From Limnephilus marmoratus (Eukaryota; Arthropoda; Insecta; Trichoptera; Limnephilidae), in the NCBI GenBank assembly GCA_917880885.1, contig OU862913.1:45541460-45605459 (forward strand): DNA of 64,000 nucleotides. The letters are read 5' to 3'. The notes under the pieces were generated by a model. That model had not been told where the DNA came from. It searched no databases and saw only the letters and a program-made list of their open reading frames with translations. Below are positions 56,039-64,000 of this stretch, in pieces. The position numbers and the translations under genes were made by a program. Position 1 is the stretch's first letter; every line of letters starts with the position of its first letter.

Positions 56039-56384
56039 TTAACTTTTTACCTGCGTTGATCTACTCCGTTTTTTCAATACCCATACGCGGTATGTATATG
56101 TCATATTTCAAGTACCACGAGGCACGAGGACACATTCACTTGATTATAGATGTTTTTTACGAAAAAAAAAAAAATAAAAATAAAAATTTACTTTCAAAAT
56201 ATGCCTGAATATGTCAGCATCGTGATAGTTACACGAATATCCTAGCGAGCGGGAAAAAATACTGTGACATAGTAGCGCTGTTATATCGTCAGTCGAAGTT
56301 AGCGTAACAAGGGCTGATACGGGCGCGTGTGAGGCATGGCTTTCGCCGTATCAACTGTTGTTACGATCGCGTGGAAAAGGTTAA
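56039..56384. mobile_element. TTAA-flanked element (family P2), internally deleted
   Basis: TTAA at both ends; reverse of 45563..46183 but ~275 bp shorter, with an A-rich patch at 56161..56190. Confidence 0.8.
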
Positions 56385-56439
56385 TATTAAAATATTATAT
56401 AAACACACTTATGACCTTTGCATGCGAATTCAATCTAAT

Positions 56440-57720
56440 TTCTTTTAAATAGAAAATAGACAATAAATCTGGAAGTATGTTGCCTGTTGTATGCTGATGA
56501 CGCGGTGCTGATTTCTAACACTATGGAAGATCTACACTATCTACAGTCTCTCGTGTCTAGGATAAACTAAGTATGTATGAAGAATGAGTTTTTTTTTTTT
56601 TTTTTTTACAGTGAATACCGCACAAGAATCTCAACTGCTCCCGTCTGGAGCCAGTGAGACTATGGCATCCCCAATTGGGGTATGTTGTGAGGCTGAAGGT
56701 AGTGGGGGGGGGAAGGAGGTGGGGAAGAGGAAGTTTGGGAAATACCTGGCTATTCAGATCTGGTCACCAAACACGGCTAAAGCCATTTTCAAGCAACGTT
56801 TCAATTCTGAATGGTGGTCTTACACCAGGGCGATACTAATAGTATCTTCCACTCTGGAACATGCCGCAAATATACTATATATTATTTTAAATGATTTAAT
56901 TGTGAAATAACACAAATTAATCAAATAAAATTTATTTGCGCATGCCGGGTTCGAACCCGCGACCTCCGGATTGTGAGTCAAGAGTCTTACCCACTGCACT
57001 ACGGAGGTCGTCAGTTAATGATGAATGTAAGTAAGTCTAAAGTCATGGTATTTGAAAGAGAGAGTATGAAAACAATGTGCAACATAGTTGTGAATGATGA
57101 ATATTTGGAGCAGGTGGATGAGTTTGTGTACTTGGGAAGTATGTTTACGAGAGATGGAAGGGCTGACAGAGATATCGAAAGAAGGGTAAATGCAGGCAAC
57201 TCTATTAATGGAGGACTGAACGCCGTTGGCGCCAACAAAAAACTGTCCAAAGAAGCGTCCATAATGGAGTGCTGGTACCTACCCTGATGTATGGCAGTGG
57301 GGCATGGAACTGGCAGAGGAAGGATGAAAGTAGACTGAATGCTGTAGAATGAGATCGCAAGAAGAAGAAGAATGCAAGGCTGATGTAAACGTAATGAGTA
57401 AGATTAAGAAAGGGACGCTCAGATGGTTTGGGCATGTAGAGCGAATGAACGAGGAAGGGAGTGTAAGGAGAATATATGACGCAAATGTGAATGGAAGAAG
57501 AAGTCGGGGAAGCCCGAGGAAGACATGGCACGACCAAGTGAATCATATACTTAAGTTGGGCCATATCAAGAGTCGGAATAATAGAAGAGCATGTATGAGA
57601 CAATGTATGAATGTGAACGAGGCAAGGAGTGTGTGCCAAGATCGAGTTCTTTGGCGGTCCGTCCTCTCTGCCTACCCTTGCGGATAAACGGCGTGATGGT
57701 TAGTTAGTTAGTTAGTTAAG
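56440..57720 (+). pseudogene. RTE-like LINE with YADD box, split by a SINE-A
   Basis: 56478..56560 encodes CCLLYADDAVLIS (the reverse-transcriptase catalytic Y-A-D-D). After the SINE-A, 57017.. continues MNVSKSKVMVFERE, EQVDEFVYLGSMFTRDGRAD, DIERRVNAGN; 57349..57687 encodes KGTLRWFGHVERMNEEGSVR and NRRACMRQCMNVNEARSVCQ, DRVLWRSVLSAYP. The 3' end is a (gtta)n run. Frameshifts between parts make it inactive. Its end recurs in reverse at 57858..58066. Confidence 0.78.
56586..57012 (-). repeat. SINE-A copy, full length and unbroken
   Basis: Minus strand: head gacctccgtagtgcagtggg...gaggtcgcgggttcgaaccc with good box A and B, then the body, tail ctcttgtgcggtattcactg and a T-run (its poly(A)) at 56586..56608. 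Serves as the reference for the split copy. Confidence 0.88.
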
Positions 57721-57769
57721 TTGTTTTTAATTGTTTGTCTAGTTTGTAGTTTTTTTAGATTTTAGAAAT

Positions 57770-57855
57770 GTGTTATAAGTTTGTACAGCGCACTTGAGGC
57801 GATTTTTCACAAAAATGGCGCTATATAAATCATCCTAATATCATTATTATTATTA
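57770..57855 (+). repeat. CR1/L2-like LINE 3' end fragment
   Basis: gcgcacttgaggcgattttt, atggcgctatataaat and (tta)n; like the end of 35701..36590. Confidence 0.55.
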
Positions 57856-57857
57856 AC

Positions 57858-58066
57858 TAACTAACTAACTAACCATCAAGCCTTTTCTCCGCAGGGGTAG
57901 GCAGAGAGGACGGACCGCCAAACAACTCGGTCTTGGCACACACTCTTTGCCTCATTCACATTCATACATCGTCTCATAAATGCTCTTCTATTATTCTGAC
58001 TCTTGACATGACCTGACTCAAGTATCTGATTCACTTGGTCGTGCCATGTCTTTCTCGCGCGAATAT
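57858..58066 (-). pseudogene. reverse copy of the RTE-like LINE end
   Basis: Complement of about 57470..57715, starting with (ttag)n and ending at ggcacgaccaagtg, aagacatggcacgac-like bases. Confidence 0.7.
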
Positions 58067-58310
58067 CTCTACATATTATAAATTAAATCCTCCGTCACGT
58101 TTCAGACCGATAAACTCATAAACTTTTGGATGGATTTTCACGCGGTTTTCACCAATAGATAGATAGTGATTCTTGAGGAAGGTTTAGGTATATAATTTGT
58201 CAAGGTTTTGTGTAAATTGGTTGAAATATATAATACATAAAGGAGAATGTCTGTGTGTGGTGCACATGCAGAATCGCAAGCAGGCGGTGTGGATTTGATT
58301 TGTATGGAAA
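58064..58310 (+). mobile_element. Helitron 5' part, truncated
   Basis: atctctacatattataaatt, cctccgtcacg, ttttcacgcggttttcacca; no CTAG end. Confidence 0.6.
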
Positions 58311-58531
58311 TCTACAGTTTTATGCCGAGGTTGATGAAATTTTGCACATGTGACCTTCAAAACAAGAGGATGGTCACATGTACAAAATGAAAAAAAAAAC
58401 ATTTATACACAATGTATGGGGAATTTATGGCTCGATACTTCGAGTTTTTTACCTCATTGAGGCGTAATATCCCAAAAATAACCAAGTTAAAAATAATTTT
58501 ATTAGAATCACTCAAAGTCTAATTATTAGTA

Positions 58532-59286
58532 CTTTTAACCAGTGGCGGCCGCTGACTTGAGAATGTGGTGGTTCATTGACAATCCATACCTACTTATGAC
58601 AAAAAAAAATATTAATTAGGAATTTTTAATTATTAATTATTTATTTTCAAACAAACTGTTATTTCCTCTCATATATTCAACACTGGTTGCACTTATTTTT
58701 GTAATAAAATTATATATTAATAAATTAGGTTATTGGTATCAATACAATCAGTACAATCAATACAAAAAAAAACAAAACCATAACAATTATCACGTCACGG
58801 GTCAAACGCGCGCCGCTAGACTGCGCTAGACGTAAACTGATCTATGATCTTCACCGAAATTCGATTGTATTCGTGTCACCTCGGGTCATGTTTCATGGTC
58901 AATCGGTAAACTTCGGCAAGGATCGGGTTATGTTTGGCGGGTGGCAAACCAATTCAAGCCAAATTCTGGTACAAATAGCGAAATCGACGCGCTTTTGATG
59001 TTTTAAATAATATCCCATACAAAAACATGATTTGGTTTGTTTGCAAAGCGAATGCGAGAGGAGGGCGCTCGGCGGCCGCGCTGTGGGAGATTAAAAGCGT
59101 TCTCCCTGATAATATTCGTAGCATTATATCGGTAACGAATATTTTGAAATGATTAAATTAGAGATTCTATAGATTTAAATTAGAGATTTTACAATCTTCA
59201 GTAAGTAAATAAAGTAAATTTAGACATTATAATTTGCCAGTGCTGCACACAAAGGCACTGTGCGACCAGCCGCCCTTGCTCTTAAC
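58532..59286. mobile_element. hAT element, 7 of 8 bp TSD
   Basis: Element 58540..59278 from cagtggcggccgctgac to gaccagccgcccttg; flanks cttttaac and ctcttaac. Ends ~160 bp before the Hsp70 start codon. Confidence 0.7.
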
Positions 59287-59445
59287 CTCCATATTTTAGT
59301 TCCCATAACCAATTTTCATTAACTATGATTTAAAAAATACAAACCCTAAATTGGTGAAAAATATATTTTTCAGATGGGACGAACATAACTAATAAGTCCA
59401 AAAGCTACCAACGTACAAACAATTCCAATTTCACTAATTCCGACA

Positions 59446-62400
59446 ATGCAACGAATGCCACAACATGCGTCAATGCCATCTATATCCACATCGGAAGCAG
59501 CCGTTGGAATTGATTTGGGTACCACCAAGTCTTGTGTTGCTGTCTTCAGAAACGGGATGGTGGAGATCATCCCCAATGAGCAAGGCAACCATATCACACC
59601 CTCCTGCGTGGCTTTCTCTGACTCGGGGTTCCTCGTAGGAGACGCCGCCATGAGTCAACTCTCAAAGAATCCCGATAACACAATGTATGGTAAGATTTTG
59701 TGGTGATAAACACTTATGTCTAAAACAATTTCAAATTTACAGACATTTAATTTTGTACACCTAAAGCTGGCCGCATACACACGTTTTCCGTATTCGATTT
59801 CCGCATTCGTTTTCCGTATTCGGACATCCGAATGCATGGAATCAGTAGAAAATACATTAAAGCCTCGATGACATACGGCTAGTTTACAAGCTACTATCTG
59901 GGAAATTCACTATCTGTTAGTAAACTCGCCCAGTGTCATCGTGTCACTTGCTAACTAGCAGCAAATAGCAGATTGTTGACAATCTACGAAAAAAACGTTG
60001 AAAGGTCGTCAACTTTACTCGCCTACACGCTTGCTCCGCTTGCTCGTGATTGGTTTATTTATGTCTCCAACATGGCTTCCGATAAACAGCTGATTTCGAC
60101 TGTCAAACATCTGAAGAATTAGTTCACGCAGGCGTCGTTATTCTTGTTACTGGCGCTAGCAGCGACCTCAGTTTCCTACGCTTCTGAGCGAGTAGACAGT
60201 TTTGTGTGTCATCATGACAATCTCACTCGCCGATTTTTCTGCTTTTAAACTTAGTAGATGGTAGCTTGTAAACTAGCCGTGTGTCATCGAGGCTTAACTG
60301 ATGCACATGTTCGCTTTTTTTCCGAACGGAACAAATTCCGTACGTACGTTTCAAATGCAAGCCGGCGCGTTCGGAGAAACCTACTGGAAAAAACCTAATG
60401 ACGTCATGCAGAACGCAGCGCTTGCATACATTTTGTTTGTGCCGGCACACACGTTCGGAAATTTCTATTCAATATCACACCCGCACCGCGTGCATCGGAC
60501 GTATTCTTTGTATTTGTTACGCATAGAATCGTCGTCTTCCATTGTCGTGCGTTCACCACGCTATCACTATCTGTACTGACGTGTATACATTCCGAATGAA
60601 GAAAGACGAACATGTGCGCTAGTCTCACGAAATTCCGCATTAGGAAATCGAATACGGAAAACGCGTGTATGCGGCCAGCCTAAGACGATTACTTTTGTAC
60701 ACTTAACCACTTCGATCCCTAAGCTTGTTAACACGACAATATAACAATAGCAGTCAAGTATAATAAGCTTGTTTCCAAGCTAACGCGTGTGTTCCCACAG
60801 AAATCATTATAACTTCGTTATTGTTTTAGTGACAACCCTAAATCAAAAAGTAGAAGATCCATATTGAATCAAGCTACACATCTCTATTCAAAGTTGTCCA
60901 TAAAAAAGTGAGGTGACAAAATTGTTTACTATACATTTATACGGTAGAATAAGTGGGTTTTTTTACATAATCCATGATTTTAGTACCGTTTTCACCTAAA
61001 AACATCACATGAGTCGTTTTTTAAATTTTTTTATGTTTACATTGTAAATTTTAATATTTACAAATGTTAATATTTATTTGTAATATAACAATTTGAAAGC
61101 TTTATTCATAACCTTTCAAAAACAGTTTTTAGTATTCGGCTACGTTCAGAAATATTTCATTTATAGAGCTTTAATTGCGAAGTGGAAATAACACAAAGTT
61201 TTTATAAATCTGACAGTTCGTTACAAAAAAACTTTTTTTTAAACTTTTTTTTATTATAATCTTAATTTTTTTTGTTACATAGGTAATTGTGCTGTGCCTG
61301 TCACACTAAAATTAAAATTCTGAAAGATCAGCTTTCCCAGATAATTTATTGATTTATTTTACTGCATGATTATATGATTTGAAATGTGAGTTGTATAATA
61401 CAAAATTTTGTTTGAAAATATAACAAATCTGCCAACAACTCACGGTGAAACCTTATTGTACTAAAAATAAACATACTTATCATTATCGAAGTGCATTAAA
61501 TATGAACGAGAGAGAGTGACAAGTGACAATACTAATGACCTCGAACTCATCGGAAGTTCAGAATTTAATAGCCTCAACCGAGTTTCATGCCGTATCGAGA
61601 ATAATGAAATTTATTAGATCATGTAAACTGGAAAATATTTTAAGTGAATTTTTATACAAAATTAATACAAAAGGACTAATTACATTTTAAAAAACATTAG
61701 AGATTATAATGATAATATTATAGTTTAACCCCTCCGAATTTTCGAGAATATTCGCTTTTGGTGTCTTAAACGAAATGACATTTTACGAAAACTTTTTAAT
61801 ATTACCGCTTCACAATTAAAGCTCTATAAATGAAACATTTCTGAACGTAGCCGAATAGTAAAAACTGTTTTAGAAAGGTTACAAAATAGGCTTTCAAATT
61901 ATTATATTACAAATAAATATTAGCATTTGTAAATATTAAAATTTAGAACGCAAACATTAAAAATAGGTAAAAATGACTCACGTGATGTTTTTATGTGAAA
62001 ACAGTACTAAAATCACAGATTATGTAAACAACAATACTTATTCTATTGTATAAATGTGTAATAAACACTTTTGTCACTTCACTTTTTTATCATTTCATAT
62101 AAAAATATTTAATAAAAACTAACAATGTCGGGCGCCCGTTTAAATTTTGCGGCATAAATTATGTGTCAGACTGCGCGTCTGACAGAATGTTTTTTTTTAT
62201 GTATTTCTATGGACAACTTGATTAGAGATGTGCAGCATGATTCACTATCGACCTTTCGCTGTTTATTTTAGGGATGTAACTAAAACAATAACGGAGTTAT
62301 AAGGGTTTCTATGGAGACACACGCGTTGACGTGTAAACACGCTTATTGTACTTGACTGCTATCGTTATTTTAATGTGTATACTTGCTTACGTTGCTGACT

Positions 62401-64000
62401 GGTTAAAAAGAAATGAGGTAAAAAAATGACAACATTGTGTGAGTCAGAAGCCTCGATAATACAGGGTGTAACAGGACGTACCCGAGGGATTTTAACCATC
62501 GATTCCTGAGCATATTTGGAGAAAAAAATGTAAATAAAATTTTGGTCTCCGGTGATATTTTCGACGTTTTTATAATTTATTTTTTTTACAAAAACATTAA
62601 AAAATGGTAGGTGTTGGACGGTTGGAGGCGGGGTGAGGGGTTGGTCGGTTACTCGGCTGAGTGACCAATGACAACAAGCGGAAGAATTTTTTTTTGTTTG
62701 AATTTGAAGAAAAAATAATTTTAAAAAAATATATATATCATAAAAAAAGTCACCGGAGACCAAAATTTCATTTACATTTTTTACTCCAAATACGCTCGGA
62801 ATCACTGGTTAAAATTCCTTTGGGTACGTCCTGTTACACCCTGTACATGACATTAAAATTTAAACAAGATTTAAAACATAGCTTTACTAGATAAAAGAAC
62901 AGTGTTTCAAAATCAATTTATAATTTTTTTGTGAAAAAGAATCAATACGTCTAAAATTTGCTTTAAAAATGACATATTTTCGGTTTTCTCTGGTTATTCC
63001 CTCTTAATGAAACCAATGGTTACGTCAAGAATGATATTGGCACAAACGATTCTGATCTTGTTCTTCATACAGTTTCTTTATACATAAGGGTTAAAATCAC
63101 ATTTTAAAAAAAGCAAAAAAAAAATTGCGACAAAAGACAGGTTATATCAGATAAAACTTTAGTAAAATTAGTTTTATTTGCAGGTGCTAAACGACTATTG
63201 GGACGCAATTTGGAAGATCAAACCTTTCAAGAAGATATCAAACATTGGCCATTTGAAGTTGTGAATGATGATGCTAAACTTAAAATTAAAGTTAAATACC
63301 GCGGCGAGTACAAGACTTTTTTCCCCGAACAAGTGAGCTCTATGGTCTTAGCACAAATGAAGAAGATTGCGGAAGCATACTTAGGAATGACTGTCAACAA
63401 TGCCACTATCAGTATGCCCGCCAGCTTCAACAATTCCCAGAGACAAGCCACGATGGTTGCTGGTGGCTTAGCAGGATTTAAAAGACTATGGCCTATTAAC
63501 GAACCTAGTGCCGCTGCTATTGCGTACAATCTAGGCAACAAGAGCAGAGTTGCAAGAAATGTCCTCATATTCGATTTAGGCGGTGGAACTATTGACGTAT
63601 CAATCGTCACTATTGATGATTCCATCTTACAAATCATATCTACAGCCGGTTGTACAAACTTAGGTGGTGAAGATTTCGATAACCGATTAGTGAATTATTT
63701 CGCGCAAAGGTTTGAGAGAAAACACCACAGGAATCTCACAACAAACAAAAGAGCACTAATGCGTTTAAGGGCATCTTGTGAAAGAGCAAAGAGGACACTT
63801 TCATCTTATAACAACGCTAGTATCGAAATAGATTCGTTGTTCGAGGGCATCGATTTTCATGATTCTATAACGAGAACCGGTTTCGAGGAATTAAATTCCG
63901 ATCTGTTTAGATCCACAATGGAACCTGTAAAGAAGGCATTGAATGATGCCAATATGAACAAAGACCAACTGCACGATATTGTCCTCGTCGGAGGTTCTTC
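59446..64000 (+). CDS. divergent Hsp70, first two recognised coding exons, cut by the window end
   Basis: ATP-driven chaperone of the Hsp70 family, presumably cytosolic. Coding exons 59446..59689 and 63184..64000 (phase-1 GT-AG junction), 353 codons so far, covering most of the nucleotide-binding domain. Visible: [15 protein letters not shown] (signature 1), [11 protein letters not shown] (catalytic Lys), [11 protein letters not shown] (Glu), [15 protein letters not shown] (signature 2), [23 protein letters not shown] and IVLVGGS at the edge. Odd features: Lys instead of Tyr after the DLGTT Thr pair, an N-terminal extension before AVGIDLG, and an intron (inducible hsp70 genes usually lack one). 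An acceptor at 59366..59374 and an open frame upstream of 59446 mean the true start may be in an earlier exon. No heat-shock elements seen just upstream. Confidence 0.9.
59762..60683. mobile_element. PIF/Harbinger-like element in Hsp70 intron, with nested MITE
   Basis: Element 59765..60680 with ends gctggccgcatac / gtatgcggccagc and TAA on each side. Shares both outer ~100-bp ends and inner blocks (cgcgttcggagaaacc, cctaatgacgtcat) with 10028..10630. Confidence 0.78.
59858..60297. mobile_element. nested TAA-flanked MITE
   Basis: Element 59861..60294, ends agcctcgatgacatacggct and agccgtgtgtcatcgaggct, followed inside by agtttacaagcta-type inverted bases. TAA at 59858..59860 and 60295..60297. 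The host element is continuous without it when compared with 10028..10630. Confidence 0.82.
60703..61230 (-). mobile_element. TTAA-type MITE (family P1), one end lost
   Basis: TTAA at 60703..60706, then ccacttcgatccctaagctt; matches the 47331 copy through aacagtttttagtattcgg and fades near 61230. Confidence 0.7.
61231..61724. other. Hsp70 intron; part of the 44700 repeat
   Basis: 61310..61460 matches 44700..44860; the rest is AT-rich without features. Confidence 0.5.
61725..62406 (+). mobile_element. TTAA-type MITE (family P1)
   Basis: TTAA at both ends (61725..61728, 62403..62406); opposite orientation to 60703..61230, so the two can pair over ~500 bases. Confidence 0.83.
62460..62845. mobile_element. 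TA-flanked MITE, 22-bp perfect TIR
   Basis: Element 62462..62843 from cagggtgtaacaggacgtac to gtacgtcctgttacaccctg, with TA on both sides. Open frames across it on both strands are mirror products of the inverted repeat. Confidence 0.85.
62850..62990 (+). repeat. second half of the 44700..45060 repeat
   Basis: gctttactagataaaagaac, caatacgtctaaaa, gacatattttcggttttctc as at 44885..45005. Confidence 0.65.

Noticed and set aside
59375..59388. ATG at 59375 right after the splice acceptor as the Hsp70 start
   Set aside because: That frame stops after four codons; the Hsp70 frame begins its first Met at 59446.
62365..62894. Open frames on both strands
   Set aside because: They cross a TIR MITE and are mirror images of each other through the inverted repeat.

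Overview
This 64 kb window looks like nuclear DNA of an insect, most likely a moth or butterfly. It is AT-rich with intron-split genes. It holds many short Helitrons of the type common in Lepidoptera (start TCTAC/TATAAA, end CCGGGTNNCAGCTAGT), tRNA-derived SINEs, jockey/RTE/CR1-like LINE ends and dozens of TIR elements. The species cannot be named from sequence alone. Four host genes are supported; almost everything else is transposon sequence, much of it nested.

Layout. (1) 1-16 kb: two paralogous C2H2 zinc-finger genes on the + strand, znfA (3003..5266, 3 exons) and znfB (11075..13354, 2 coding exons). Both start with a short acidic module carrying an I-K-x-E-P motif and end in a run of fingers. 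Around them lie hAT, Harbinger-like and 8-bp-TSD MITEs, a LINE remnant and a perfect 249-bp inverted repeat (7359..7943). (2) 16-22 kb: a graveyard of broken zinc-finger arrays on both strands, one of them inside a 2.4 kb TIR element. That element, a small A-tailed insert and a hAT element split a single SINE copy into four pieces. (3) 22-28 kb: LINE ends, SINEs, small foldback elements, a Helitron and a cluster of heat-shock-element-like pentamers. (4) 28.6-50.4 kb: the last five coding exons of a leucine (cytosol, M17) aminopeptidase on the - strand, spread over 21.8 kb because its introns hold minisatellites, RTE/CR1 LINEs, Helitrons and a 3.1 kb element with ~570-bp TIRs that may be Academ-like. 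(5) 50-59 kb: LINE 3' ends, an inverted-repeat element carrying two identical tRNA-like genes, hAT elements with 8-bp duplications, and TTAA elements. (6) 59.4-64 kb: the first two recognised coding exons of a divergent Hsp70 (+), running off the window, with an intron of 3.5 kb full of nested MITEs.

How the parts relate. The zinc-finger genes share intron phase (1) and N-terminal module, so they are tandem duplicates; the broken arrays downstream look like further copies. The aminopeptidase and Hsp70 are unrelated housekeeping/chaperone genes on opposite strands; the 5' exons of the aminopeptidase were not found. The repeats repeat one theme: non-autonomous elements (SINEs sharing a LINE tail, MITEs sharing termini with larger hAT, Harbinger, Tigger or TTAA-type parents) inserted into each other. 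Many insertions can be proved here because the target duplication or the interrupted host repeat is visible. All coordinates for repeats were read by eye and may be off by a few bases where no target duplication is stated.
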